Shown: positions 1-9,075 of the stretch, piece by piece
How positions within the stretch are numbered: the first letter of the stretch is position 1
Layout of the letters: each line of letters opens with the position of its first letter
NCBI RefSeq assembly: GCF_030348505.1
Contig: NZ_JAUCFJ010000002.1
Span: 3,910,001 to 3,974,000 of the forward strand
Direction of reading: 5' to 3'
Origin: Lysinibacillus sp. G4S2
GTDB lineage: Bacteria; Bacillota; Bacilli; Bacillales_A; Planococcaceae
DNA length: 64,000 nucleotides
Notes under the pieces: model-generated
Seen by the model: only the letters and a program-made list of their open reading frames with translations
Database searches by the model: none
Told to the model about the DNA's origin: nothing
Translations under genes and position numbers: made by a program

Positions 1-557
1 ATCATTGGATAAAGTGGCATTTGAAAGCTAAGCTTAGGATAATTTCTATCACGAGCTAGCAATGCTAAGGCTGCTGTTAACCCACCTCCCGCACTTGCTC
101 CAGCTATGCCAATACGGGCACTATCAATGCCTAGATCAATTGCATGATCAGCTATCCATTTTAGAGCTGCGTAGCAATCCTCAATTGGTGCAGGATATGG
201 ATGCTCAGGTGCGAGTCGGTAGTCCACTGACACTACGATACAATTTGCTTCATTCACGAAACGTTGACATAGTAAATCATCGCCCTCTGGAGCACCTATT
301 ACATATCCTCCTCCATGAATCCATAAAAGTGCTGGTAAATCCCCTGTTTTTTCCTTCTGCTTATAGATTCTTATACGCAGTGAATCATTATCATCTGGTC
401 CTTGAATAACTTTGTTTTCAACAGAAATATTGTCAGCTATCGCAGCAGGTTGAGCAGTAGCAGCCATCCCCTCTCTAGTAGCCTCTACATTGTCTAAATC
501 TAAAGGCGGGAATAGTGATAACGTTTCTCTTAGTTCTGGGTTAATACGATTTTCCAT
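1..557 (-). CDS. Alpha/beta hydrolase (HSL-type esterase/lipase), C-terminus outside window
   Basis: I translated this frame by hand from the ATG at 557 to the window edge; the C-terminal part lies beyond base 1. It contains the oxyanion-hole motif HGGG (in LLWIHGGGYVIG, near residue 80) and the nucleophile elbow GASAGGG (near residue 155), the signature of the hormone-sensitive-lipase group of alpha/beta hydrolases (esterases that cut small acyl esters or lactones). The catalytic Asp and His would be in the missing part. It begins 18 bases after the stop of the upstream dehydrogenase gene, so it is the third gene of the operon. In this context it could hydrolyse the ester or lactone made by the Baeyer-Villiger enzyme; that role is inferred. 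Confidence 0.85.
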   Translation of the reverse strand, partial: MENRINPELRETLSLFPPLDLDNVEATREGMAATAQPAAIADNISVENKVIQGPDDNDSLRIRIYKQKEKTGDLPALLWIHGGGYVIGAPEGDDLLCQRFVNEANCIVVSVDYRLAPEHPYPAPIEDCYAALKWIADHAIDLGIDSARIGIAGASAGGGLTAALALLARDRNYPKLSFQMPLYPM

Positions 558-575
558 CCTTTTCATCCTTTCATC

Positions 576-1301
576 TTAAGAAGTTAATCCACCATCAATC
601 GTCATAACTGCACCATTTACATAAGAAGCATTCGTTGAAATTAAGAAACTGATCACATTTGCAATCTCTTTTGGTGTTGCGAGTCTTCGCATAGGTCCGT
701 TTTCCTCTGGACTCGACTCTAATCCCTTCGTCATATTCGTTACAACACCACCAGGGCATATAGCATTTACTCTTATTCCACTAGGACCATATTCGATGGC
801 TGCTGTTTTTGTTAGTCCAATGACACCATGTTTACTCGCTGCATAGCCACCTAAATATGGCTGACCTTGAATGCCTGCTGCAGATGCAGTGTTCACAATA
901 ACTCCTGATTTTTGTTGCTCCATTTCTTTTAATACATATTTTAAGCCTAGAAATGCTCCTTTAAGATTAACGGCTATAACTTTATCAAACGTCTCTTCTT
1001 CTATATCTCCTAATAAAGATGGAGGGCTTAATATACCAGCATTATTAATAAAAATATCAATCTTCCCAAAGTTCTCCTTTGCTGCTGCTACATACTTCTT
1101 GACATCCTGACTTTTGGACACATCTGCATGTACAAAAATAGCATGTTGATTATGTTCTTTTACAGCTTCTAAAGTTTCTTGACCATTGTTGTCATCAAAG
1201 TCTACTAAAACAATCGTCATATCCTTTTTCGCTAAAAGTTTAGCAGTTTCTCTTCCTATACCGCTCCCAGCTCCCGTAATAATTGCAACCTGCTGTTTCA
1301 T
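576..1301 (-). CDS. Short-chain dehydrogenase/reductase (SDR)
   Basis: A 241-residue classical SDR. The N-terminal Rossmann motif GAGSGIG (residues 10-16) binds NAD(P), NNAG (near 87-90) is the structural motif, and the catalytic Ser and YxxxK are seen as YAASK (near 154-158). These enzymes interconvert alcohols and ketones in the cytoplasm. The start has a good ribosome site (GGAAGGGAG). It lies between a Baeyer-Villiger monooxygenase (28-base gap) and an esterase (18-base gap), an operon order that suggests oxidation of a secondary or cyclic alcohol to the ketone used by the monooxygenase. The actual substrate cannot be read from sequence. Confidence 0.92.
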   Translation of the reverse strand: MKQQVAIITGAGSGIGRETAKLLAKKDMTIVLVDFDDNNGQETLEAVKEHNQHAIFVHADVSKSQDVKKYVAAAKENFGKIDIFINNAGILSPPSLLGDIEEETFDKVIAVNLKGAFLGLKYVLKEMEQQKSGVIVNTASAAGIQGQPYLGGYAASKHGVIGLTKTAAIEYGPSGIRVNAICPGGVVTNMTKGLESSPEENGPMRRLATPKEIANVISFLISTNASYVNGAVMTIDGGLTS

Positions 1302-1329
1302 CCCTAGTTCTCCCTTCCTCGTACATTGG

Positions 1330-2955
1330 TTAAGACATTGTTTTTAATTTTTGCAACGTAAAACCTTCAAAATTGTTTTGGGCAATCTCAATGCAACGTT
1401 TTGTATAATAATCAAATCCTCCAAGATAAATTAAAAAACTTCGATGCTTTCCAGCAATATTGGCGCCCGTGTACCAAGAGTCGCCTTTAACATATAATGT
1501 TGTATTTGCAACTTCACGACAATGCTTGCTCCATTCTTCCTCTGCCTGCACATTGGTATCCATTAAATCTATGTCGTGCTCACGTAAATATTCAATACAA
1601 TTAGCGATCCATTCAACGTGCTGTTCAATAGCAATTGGCATATTGACAAGCACCGATGGACTTTCGGGACCTGTAATCATAAACAAGTTTGGGAATCCTG
1701 CCGTCGTTAAGCCTAAATACGTTCTAACCGACGCCCCGTTCTCCCATTTATCTTTTAATGCAATGCCACCTCTTCCTTTAATATCGATTTTAAACAATGG
1801 ACCTGTCATACCATCATAACCAGTAGCGAAAATAAGAATATCTAATTCATATTGATCATCCGCTGTTTTAACACCAGTTTCTGTTATTTCATCTATTGGT
1901 GATTCCTTTACATCAACTAATAAAACATTGTCTCTGTTGTATGTTTCAAAATAATCGGTATCTAATACTTGTCTTTTCGTTCCATACATATACTTCGGAC
2001 TTAGCCTCTCTGCTACTTTTGGATCTTTGACAATTTCACGGATTTTCGAGCGGATAAAATCTGCAGCCTTTTCATTCGATTGTTCATTTGTTAATAAATC
2101 ATTATAAGACATCGCAAAAGCAAATCCGCCTTCTGCCCAAGCATCCTCAAAAACCTGCTGCTGTTTGCTTTCACTATCCTCCATAGCAGATCGATCATTT
2201 TGTTGGTGAGGTGAACCAGCTACAGAATTCCTCATAGCTTGCTTTAATGTTTCAAAGTTTTCCTTTGTACTTCGAATAAATTCCTCATCATAAAAATGGT
2301 TTCGTGCAGGAATTGTATACTGTGGTGTACGCTGAAATACTGTTAAATGCTTTGCCTCTTTTGCTAATACTGGAATTGCTTGAATTCCACTCGAGCCTGT
2401 CCCAATAATCCCTACTCGTTTTCCAGTAAAATCAACTTTTTTATGTGGCCAATGCCCCGTATGATACCACTTACCTTTAAATTGATTTAATCCTTTCATG
2501 TTTGGAATATTTGCAGCTGATAAGCAGCCTATTCCTGTAATAAAATACTTTGCATACACTTGACTGCCATTATTTAAATATATTAGCCACTTACTACGCT
2601 CCTCATCAAAATGGGCAGCATTTACACGTATATTAAATTGAATATCCTTACGCAACTCAAAACGATCTGCTACATAGTTTAAATAGTTTAATATTTCCTC
2701 TTGCTCCGGGAACCTAGATGTCCAATTCCATTCCTCATATAATTCTTTTGAAAACGTGTAATTATAATAAATGCTTTCAACGTCACATCTAGCACCAGGG
2801 TAGCGATTCCAATACCATACGCCCCCTACTCCGTCCCCCGCTTCATAAACGACTGTAGAAAATCCCTTACTCCTTAGTTGGTATAACATATAAAGTCCTG
2901 CAAACCCTGCTCCAAGTACGACAGCATCTACCTCTTTGATTGAATGATTTTTCAC
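1330..2955 (-). CDS. Flavin-binding Baeyer-Villiger monooxygenase
   Basis: A 541-residue protein with the FAD-binding motif GAGFAG near residue 16, a second Rossmann motif GTGSSG near 186 for NADPH, and between them FKGKWYHTGHWP, which matches the Baeyer-Villiger fingerprint FxGxxxHxxxWP. Such enzymes (cyclohexanone monooxygenase family) insert one oxygen from O2 next to a ketone, giving an ester or lactone. Length is typical for the family. The start is GTG preceded by a purine-rich GGGGGAGGAAG site. It is the first gene of an apparent operon with an SDR and an esterase, which together could take an alcohol through ketone and lactone to a hydroxy acid. Family assignment is firm; substrate is unknown. 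Confidence 0.93.
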   Translation of the reverse strand: MKNHSIKEVDAVVLGAGFAGLYMLYQLRSKGFSTVVYEAGDGVGGVWYWNRYPGARCDVESIYYNYTFSKELYEEWNWTSRFPEQEEILNYLNYVADRFELRKDIQFNIRVNAAHFDEERSKWLIYLNNGSQVYAKYFITGIGCLSAANIPNMKGLNQFKGKWYHTGHWPHKKVDFTGKRVGIIGTGSSGIQAIPVLAKEAKHLTVFQRTPQYTIPARNHFYDEEFIRSTKENFETLKQAMRNSVAGSPHQQNDRSAMEDSESKQQQVFEDAWAEGGFAFAMSYNDLLTNEQSNEKAADFIRSKIREIVKDPKVAERLSPKYMYGTKRQVLDTDYFETYNRDNVLLVDVKESPIDEITETGVKTADDQYELDILIFATGYDGMTGPLFKIDIKGRGGIALKDKWENGASVRTYLGLTTAGFPNLFMITGPESPSVLVNMPIAIEQHVEWIANCIEYLREHDIDLMDTNVQAEEEWSKHCREVANTTLYVKGDSWYTGANIAGKHRSFLIYLGGFDYYTKRCIEIAQNNFEGFTLQKLKTMS

Positions 2956-2984
2956 TCACTCTTCCTCCCCCACCTCGTAAATTC

Positions 2985-3103
2985 GGCTCATCACCATAAC
3001 GTGTAGTTGATTTCCGTTCCAATTAGACGCACGCTTTCCTAGGGACATCCGATAAATGGTATGCCTTTTAACAAATGTCATCTACAACTTTTGGTGATGA
3101 ATC
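2985..3103. mobile_element. Family-1 MITE, short degenerate copy
   Basis: This fills most of the gap between the monooxygenase and the LuxR gene. The left end reads GGCTCATCACCATAACGTG and the right end reads CAACTTTTGGTGATGAATC, a damaged inverted version of the same terminus. It is flanked by GTAAATTC on the left and GTAAATTT on the right, a 7-of-8 target duplication. It is much shorter than the copies at 5275 and 11435, so it has lost its centre. Confidence 0.75.
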
Positions 3104-3262
3104 GTAAATTTATAAACAGTCATAGAAACTTACTTCCACAGTTCCACAAATCTAATATTCAAAGAAAAGAATGAATATCTTAGCATTAATACTACAGTTT
3201 ACAGAAAATATTGAAAATTCCTCATTTTATGCGTAGTATATACTTAAAAAAGGGGATACATC

Positions 3263-3958
3263 ATGCCAAGTCTTTATACCATTCAAAAACATTTTGACAC
3301 TATTGATAATTTTTCAAATCATGAAGAGTTATTGATACATATTTTGCAGGTATATTTGAACTCATTCCCTATTAAAGATGCTTATTTATTGAGATATTCT
3401 CCAATAGGATTTGTTGCTGAAGGCATTATTTATTTAAATGAATCTGAAGGAGCTCATATCGGAGAAATTAGAGAGGAGATACGTAGTTTTCCAATAATTT
3501 ATTCTGCCATTATCGATAAAAAGGCAAAATATTGTACAGGCATGGATTATTTAAAAAACATTAGTATTAAATATGTTGTCGACTCTAAACACAACAAGCT
3601 TTTAATCGTGCCTATATTTATCGGACCATATGTTTTTGGCTATATTTGTAGCACTCACTTTAAAGACGATATCGAAATAAACGATACGTTTCTAGATGAT
3701 TTAACTAGCTTTGGTCATATGGTTGGACATCTATTAATTCAATCCAATAGGAAAAGTAAAGATATTTCCCTTAGTAAACGGGAGTTAGAGGTTATGATGC
3801 TGGTTGCTAACGGAGATAGTACGAAGGAAATTGCAAATATTATGGATCTAAGCGAATTAACGATCAATCAATATGTAAAATCCGCCATTAAGAAGCTAAA
3901 GGCTAAAAATCGATCCCATGCTATTAGCTTACTTTATCAGCAAGGCATTATTTTATAA
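3263..3958 (+). CDS. LuxR-type transcriptional regulator with GAF-like sensor domain
   Basis: A 231-residue protein. Residues about 15-165 look like a GAF-type sensing domain, and the C-terminus (LSKRELEVMMLVANG followed by TKEIANIMDLSELTINQYV) is a clear LuxR/FixJ helix-turn-helix. The ATG follows AAAAGGGGATACATC. It is transcribed away from the monooxygenase operon across a 300-base spacer, so it may control that operon; this is inferred from position only. There is no receiver domain, so it is not a classical response regulator. The ligand is unknown. Confidence 0.88.
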   Translation: MPSLYTIQKHFDTIDNFSNHEELLIHILQVYLNSFPIKDAYLLRYSPIGFVAEGIIYLNESEGAHIGEIREEIRSFPIIYSAIIDKKAKYCTGMDYLKNISIKYVVDSKHNKLLIVPIFIGPYVFGYICSTHFKDDIEINDTFLDDLTSFGHMVGHLLIQSNRKSKDISLSKRELEVMMLVANGDSTKEIANIMDLSELTINQYVKSAIKKLKAKNRSHAISLLYQQGIIL

Positions 3959-3963
3959 ATAAA

Positions 3964-3990
3964 AGAAGGGGATTCTCCCATCCCCTTCGT
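3964..3990 (+). terminator. Hairpin after the LuxR gene
   Basis: GAAGGGGA and TCCCCTTC form an 8-bp stem just downstream of the regulator's stop codon. The U-run that follows is poor (CGTTGT), so termination may be weak. Confidence 0.5.
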
Positions 3991-4036
3991 TGTAAAGTTA
4001 TTAACTTGAAATCTATTATAGAAAGTTTCTTTTCAA

Positions 4037-5188
4037 TCACTCTATTATATAATTTGTATTCTGTTCTTTTCGCTTTAATCGACCATCAAGGGACCAATTC
4101 GTCCACATCCTTAGAGCATGTTCAAATGGACCACGTTTATATCTTTTTAAATACAATACACTGCCTATGCATTGTGCACAATATATTACTAACCCAAATA
4201 ACATTCCATTCAGGATTCCTAATTTTCCGTACAGCCCAAAACCGTATCCCAAAAATACAGTTGTACAAATAATAGATTGCATTAAATAATTAGTTAGAGA
4301 AAGCTTGCCGACACATTCAAGAGCATAAATAAAAGATGACGTACTCCATTTCTTATAGAGTAAAGCAGCCACACATACATAACCTAGTGCTAGAACTTGT
4401 GCCCCACTCATCTGAAGCATAGTCGATAAATCTCCTTCTTTTAAGCTCAAATATTTACATAATAATCCAATCGGTACAAGTATCATACCTAACCTATACC
4501 ACTTTTGCTCCCGCTCCATATTTTCAAATGCTCGTATTTTCGCAAGAGCCATGCCAAGTAAAAACAACGGTACATAGAATAAAGGTGCTACTAGTAATAG
4601 AATTGATCCTTCCTGTTCAGGCATCAGCCTACTTAAACGATGATTCACGACATCTAAATAACTACCATGTGCATAAACGTTATTTGCTTTTTCAATATAC
4701 GCATCTATCTCCTGCTGATTTGCTGTAAAATCCAAGTTAATATTCATCATAAATGCAACTGAGCATACAAAGCAGATACTAGCCCATATGATGATCGTTT
4801 TTGCTTTTCGATTAATGAATGGTAACAAAAACAAAATCATAATACCGTAAAATAGGAGTATGTCACCTTCCCATATAAAAGTAGTGTGCAGCCAGCCTAA
4901 TAAAATAAGCCCCATGCTTCGTCGAAGTATAGCCCACCGACTTTTCAGCCCTTTTTCACGAACAGATTCAATTAACTTTATAAACGAAAATCCAAATAAA
5001 AGCGTAAAAATAGGCATAAAAGATCCGCCGATAAACACCCTTACAAAATCCCCTGCACTTTGCGACGATAAATTTTTTAAGGCTCCATGCATACCATATT
5101 GAAAAACTACTAAATTAGCGAGCAAAATCCCTAGCAAACTAAATCCACGTAGACTATCAATAAACGAAACCCGTTTCACTCCCACCAT
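4037..5188 (-). CDS. DUF418 family integral membrane protein
   Basis: About 383 residues with many hydrophobic helices. The opening (VKRVSFIDSLRGFSLLGILLAN) is the typical start of DUF418/YeiB-like proteins, and the C-terminal part (SLTNYLMQS, RYKRGPFEHALRMW) matches the DUF418 domain. These are cytoplasmic-membrane proteins related to acyltransferase-3 folds; no reaction is established. I place the start at the ATG at 5188 because AAAGGGG lies just before it; an in-frame ATG at 5203 would contain that site inside its own coding sequence. It stands alone between the LuxR gene and a repeat-rich gap. Confidence 0.85.
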   Translation of the reverse strand: MVGVKRVSFIDSLRGFSLLGILLANLVVFQYGMHGALKNLSSQSAGDFVRVFIGGSFMPIFTLLFGFSFIKLIESVREKGLKSRWAILRRSMGLILLGWLHTTFIWEGDILLFYGIMILFLLPFINRKAKTIIIWASICFVCSVAFMMNINLDFTANQQEIDAYIEKANNVYAHGSYLDVVNHRLSRLMPEQEGSILLLVAPLFYVPLFLLGMALAKIRAFENMEREQKWYRLGMILVPIGLLCKYLSLKEGDLSTMLQMSGAQVLALGYVCVAALLYKKWSTSSFIYALECVGKLSLTNYLMQSIICTTVFLGYGFGLYGKLGILNGMLFGLVIYCAQCIGSVLYLKRYKRGPFEHALRMWTNWSLDGRLKRKEQNTNYIIE

Positions 5189-5274
5189 GTTTCCCCTTTC
5201 CATTCATTTAATCAAAGGATAACGAAATAACCTTATCGCCATTTAATAGTTATCTTAAGGTGGTCTTAAAATTT

Positions 5275-5617
5275 GGCTCTTCACCAAAACGTGTGGTTGA
5301 TTTCCGTTCCGACTGGGCGCTTTGTAGCTGACGCTTTGCTTTCGCTACAGAAAACATTTGTTGTTGCTGCCGCTTCGCTTTCGCACAGAGCAAAGCTTCC
5401 TGGGGGCGTCCGATGAGCCGCTTCACTCGCGTTGCTCGCTCCAGGGTCTCGGGCCAACACGATGTTGGTCACGAAGGCGTTATCACAGGATGTGATGCTC
5501 TTAGTCTTCGTTCCTCTATCGCTAATCCCCAAGGAGTCGCCCAGTCGGAACGAAGGTCAACTAAAATACAGCGCATATATTTTAAAAAATGTCATCCACA
5601 ACTTTTGATGATGAGCC
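5275..5617. mobile_element. Family-1 MITE, complete copy with 8-bp target duplication
   Basis: The left end GGCTCTTCACCAAAACGTGT and the right end (reverse complement GGCTCATCATCAAAAGTTGT) are imperfect terminal inverted repeats. The element is flanked on both sides by the same eight bases, TAAAATTT (5267-5274 and 5618-5625). At 343 bp it encodes no credible protein. GGCTC-type ends with 8-bp duplications are characteristic of the ISL3 family, so an ISL3 transposase elsewhere probably mobilised it. Its interior carries two smaller modules that also occur in family 2: a GCTTTCGCTACAG-type hairpin pair at about 5325-5398 and another module at about 5451-5519. Confidence 0.88.
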
Positions 5618-5644
5618 TAAAATTTGTAAAATAAGTGTTATTTA

Positions 5645-5745
5645 AGATTTCTACCGTAACGCGTGTTATTTCCGCTCCAGCTTCACTAGCTCCTGTTCTC
5701 ATCTGAACTAATCCCTAAAGAGGCACCCAATCTCTATCCAATAAA
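5645..5745. repeat. Degenerate family-1 remnant
   Basis: Fragments such as CGTAACGCGTGTTATTTCCG and AATCCCTAAAGAGGCACCCA resemble the left-end and inner parts of the MITE just upstream, but both termini are lost. Together with the complete copy and the terminator at 5743 it accounts for most of the 730-base gap between DUF418 and trmO. Confidence 0.4.
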
Positions 5746-5777
5746 AAAAACTTCTACATAATAATAAAGTAGAAGCT
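5743..5777 (-). terminator. Intrinsic terminator downstream of trmO
   Basis: On the minus strand CTTCTAC, an AT-rich loop and GTAGAAG are followed by eight Ts, a strong Rho-independent terminator. It lies about 160 bases past the trmO stop codon and is the first terminator met by transcription from that gene. Confidence 0.75.
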
Positions 5778-5935
5778 TGTTCGCTTAACATATTTATTTA
5801 CCTTTTTGAAATGCGCCATAGAATATTGCTGTAATCCTTCAAAATCCTTTAATTCTAGATTTAGATTGTTATACATATATCCATAGTTCATTCCTCTTAT
5901 CTACAATGGCTAGATTAAGCTATTTGTTGTATATA

Positions 5936-6397
5936 CTAATCCCAATAATTCTTCATTAACTCTGTTGCCCAATATGGCTGTTTTATTTCACCTTTTGGTA
6001 AAAATTCTTTCATTACGGGCTTTATATCAATAATTGGTGTTCCATCAATAGCATCTAAGCCTTTAACAATTAATGTTCTACCCTTTAATTCTAGTAATTC
6101 TACAACCGTAACACCTATTTTATTAGGTCTATTTTTACCTCTCTGTGCAAAAATACCGACTTCTGGGTATTCCTTATTATTTCGTGGATGTCTCGCTTCA
6201 TATTGGATTTTCTCATCTGAAACCTTGTTAAAATAAAATATAATTTCTAAATGAGAAAAATCATCAATCCCTTTTAAAGACGATTCATGTATATCTTTTG
6301 TCAATTCAATCGTTGAAATAACGCCACCCCAGTTGTCGTCTTTGATCATTTTTCGACTATTGCTTACTGCAGCTATCGGTTTAATGTTATATAGCAT
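5936..6397 (-). CDS. trmO: TrmO/TsaA-family tRNA methyltransferase
   Basis: A 153-residue protein matching the TsaA/TrmO (YaeB, VirR) family, which methylates N6-threonylcarbamoyladenosine at position 37 of some tRNAs using S-adenosylmethionine. Seen in sequence: the strand-loop LKGIDDFSHLEIIFYF, the conserved RHPRNN (near 70) and VGIFAQRGKNRPNKIGVTVV, then a DAIDGTPIIDIKP motif. It has the single-domain short length common in Bacilli, lacking the extra C-terminal domain of E. coli TrmO. The ATG follows GAAGAGGG. It is a single-gene unit. Family membership is solid; the precise tRNA role is by homology. Confidence 0.88.
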   Translation of the reverse strand: MLYNIKPIAAVSNSRKMIKDDNWGGVISTIELTKDIHESSLKGIDDFSHLEIIFYFNKVSDEKIQYEARHPRNNKEYPEVGIFAQRGKNRPNKIGVTVVELLELKGRTLIVKGLDAIDGTPIIDIKPVMKEFLPKGEIKQPYWATELMKNYWD

Positions 6398-6634
6398 ATA
6401 AAGACCCTCTTCTATTGTGGATTTTCTCTCAATATACCTTCCGTTAAATTCCAGTATACCCTTGCTATTTGCAATGTCAATTTACGCCAATTAGCCTACT
6501 ACTTAAAACAAAAACAGTACGCTATTATTGTAGAAGGAAAATAATTAACACCTATCAAAATATGAACCAGTGTATATATTGTTTATGAGACACTACAAAC
6601 TGAACAAAAATTTCATATAACAATCGCCCGCCAA

Positions 6635-7840
6635 TTATTCACTTTCGGGTATGTTATTGATTGTCTTTAAGAAAAACAGATAAAATAATCCTGGGAGAAC
6701 AATTACTAAACCAACAATTCCATACGCTTGTCTTGTACTTAAATCAAAAAAAGAAGTCGAAGCAAATACTATTCCTACCGGCATTGTCACTCGTAGAAAA
6801 AGTAATCGAACAGCACTTAATTGAGCTAATCGTTCCTTGGGAGCGTGCGATTGAAAAATTGCTGCACTCTGAGCGTTAAATAAAGGAAATAAAATCCCTC
6901 CTAATAACTCACACATCCACGCAGCTGGAATTGATTTAACAAAAAAGAGAAGAACAAATGAAAGACCCCCACCAATTAAACCTAAATGCATAGTGGCATA
7001 TGTCTTAGGTATCTTTTTAAGTAATAGCATCCCCATTACATATCCAATCGGAAATGCCCCAGCAAATATCCCATACTCCCATGATTCTCCATTAAGGTCG
7101 CTTCGAATAAATGGAATACTCAACACGGTTGTTGCTCCTACAGCAAACTGAACTGTTGAGGAGAGGAATGTTAGTCGTAAAAGAAATTTATATTTAAAAA
7201 ACGTACGATATCCCTCTTTCATTTCCCCCCACCAAAGCTTCTTGGTCCAAACTGGTACTGTTTGTTTACTTGATGAAGACATTTGGCAGAGTGAAATATA
7301 ACTAATACCAAACATAATGCAGGAAAACACATAAATAAATTGCATAGGGCTAACTAATAACAGTAAAGAAGTTAATCCAGGAGCAAGAAAACTCATAAGT
7401 CGAATAGTTCCATCTAATAGACCATTAGCTTCAGTTAAATCGTTTTTCTCACAAACCTCAGGTAAAAGCGAGAACGAGAGGCTAGCGTAAATTGGCTGCA
7501 TTAATCCTAAAATAAATTGTAAGGCAATTAACCCTATAATTGTCCCCACGTTTTTATCAATGACAAAGCCTATTAAAGGAAGAAGATAGGCACTTGAACG
7601 AATCAACTGTATATTTCGAATCATTTTTCCCTTCTCAACATGATTCAAAAACGGTGCCGCGACACTTTGTAGGATCAATGAAGGGATAAAATAAACTAGC
7701 CAAAGTATCCCCATCCATTCTTTCGATCCCGTTATTTCATAAAGTAACAATCCATTAGTAATCCCACCAGCTGCACTACCAAGTTCTGAAACAACTTCAC
7801 CTATCCAAAGTGCTTTAAATGACTTAGAATACTTCTTCAT
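6635..7840 (-). CDS. MFS transporter
   Basis: A 401-residue major facilitator with about 12 hydrophobic helices. The opening (FKALWIGEVVSELGSAAGGI) is like the YfkF/MdtH drug-efflux and macrolide-efflux type MFS proteins. Its start lies inside the 3' end of the ArsR-like regulator gene (17-base overlap), so the two are translationally linked. This arrangement suggests a self-contained resistance or export unit in which the regulator controls the pump. The exported compound cannot be told. Confidence 0.9.
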   Translation of the reverse strand: MKKYSKSFKALWIGEVVSELGSAAGGITNGLLLYEITGSKEWMGILWLVYFIPSLILQSVAAPFLNHVEKGKMIRNIQLIRSSAYLLPLIGFVIDKNVGTIIGLIALQFILGLMQPIYASLSFSLLPEVCEKNDLTEANGLLDGTIRLMSFLAPGLTSLLLLVSPMQFIYVFSCIMFGISYISLCQMSSSSKQTVPVWTKKLWWGEMKEGYRTFFKYKFLLRLTFLSSTVQFAVGATTVLSIPFIRSDLNGESWEYGIFAGAFPIGYVMGMLLLKKIPKTYATMHLGLIGGGLSFVLLFFVKSIPAAWMCELLGGILFPLFNAQSAAIFQSHAPKERLAQLSAVRLLFLRVTMPVGIVFASTSFFDLSTRQAYGIVGLVIVLPGLFYLFFLKTINNIPESE

Positions 7841-8879
7841 CTTTAAACCTTAGATATTGCGTGAGACGTGAAAATGTTTTATCTATTTCCATTGGGTTTG
7901 CAGAATAAATTCCTTTATCGACTTTAATTAATCTCGCAGCCTTTAACAGTGATAACTGATGATGAAGTGTCGTTTTATTTATATTGAACTGTGCACTCAG
8001 CTCTTGCAATGAAGAAGGCCCTCTTAATAGCTGATAAAGTAATTTCAAGCGCAGTTCGTCTCCCAATGCTTTATAGCTACGAACTAAATCCTTTGGAGGG
8101 ACCCCAGGCTCTTGTAAAAGATCCTCTTTTAAAGGGTAAAAGAAAAGTTTTGTATCACTTGTTCGTTTTTCTAAAATCCACGGTCGATATGATACATGTG
8201 GTATAAGTTTGACAGTCCAAATTGAAGGCTCAAGTTGATATTTTACGCCACCTGTAATATGTTCAATCTCTGCCATTGGATTTGTAATATTTAATGACTG
8301 ATATTGTTTTTCTTCAAAATCAAGTGCTTGCAACCACTTGTCCCATTTTTCGTGTTTGCTTATCCAGCTATGCCATTCATTTAATACATTCGAAAATAAT
8401 TCACATACCTCTTGATGCGAGTAGTGACAGAGATTTCGTATGTATTCCCCTAAATAGTCATGATCGTCGAAATGAACTGCATACTCTTCAAATAGATCCG
8501 GATTATTGTAACTAGCGGCAGTTTCCCTTCTCATAAGTTCTGTTTCACGATTTTTATAAGGTAATAGTATTTCATAGAAGCTTTCAATTGCAATATCGTA
8601 AAGCTGGTTTGAAAAATTTTGAATGGTTAAAGATGCAATCTCGTTCTGTAGCATAATCAAACCATACCAAAAATTAGTTTCCTCAATTAATTTTAACGAG
8701 TCTACCAATGATATTGGCATTGATTCTCGGGCATTTGTCCATTCTTCATCGAATTCAAACGTATGTCGAAGTTGGATATGTGTGTATCCAGCTATTCCAA
8801 GAATGACTTCCCATACAGGTGATGCTTCAACTTGTAAAGAAATTTTTTCAGTAGGCTGTGGTGAATAAAGGTAATTCAT
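7824..8879 (-). CDS. ArsR-like winged-helix regulator with large N-terminal domain
   Basis: A 351-residue protein. The C-terminal 80 residues (SYKALGDELRLKLLYQLLRGPSSLQELSAQ in two halves, then INKTTLHHQLSLLKAARLI) form an ArsR-type winged helix-turn-helix. The N-terminal ~260 residues are a helical domain of the kind found in large ArsR/DUF5937-like regulators and have no motif I can assign to a ligand. The start has an ideal AAGGAGG site. It is the first gene of an operon whose second gene, an MFS transporter, overlaps it, so it probably controls that transporter. Confidence 0.82.
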   Translation of the reverse strand: MNYLYSPQPTEKISLQVEASPVWEVILGIAGYTHIQLRHTFEFDEEWTNARESMPISLVDSLKLIEETNFWYGLIMLQNEIASLTIQNFSNQLYDIAIESFYEILLPYKNRETELMRRETAASYNNPDLFEEYAVHFDDHDYLGEYIRNLCHYSHQEVCELFSNVLNEWHSWISKHEKWDKWLQALDFEEKQYQSLNITNPMAEIEHITGGVKYQLEPSIWTVKLIPHVSYRPWILEKRTSDTKLFFYPLKEDLLQEPGVPPKDLVRSYKALGDELRLKLLYQLLRGPSSLQELSAQFNINKTTLHHQLSLLKAARLIKVDKGIYSANPMEIDKTFSRLTQYLRFKDEEVF

Positions 8880-9075
8880 GAAAATACCTCCTTAATTTAC
8901 GTTATCGCCATTCTAAAATATTCGAACTCAAAATTCAATATTTTTAGAATAAATAACAAGCTTCAAAAATTAATTACGTTAGATTACTAATCTTTTGGAC
9001 TAAAAAAATTATGAAATGTTGTAACGGATGTGATATGGTATAGTATCTACAATGAAATTTTAGAAGGTGAAAAAT

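Noticed and set aside
5281-5634. Open frames inside the MITE at 5275
   Set aside because: They are made of the terminal and hairpin modules, have no ribosome site, and are not preserved in the copy at 11435.
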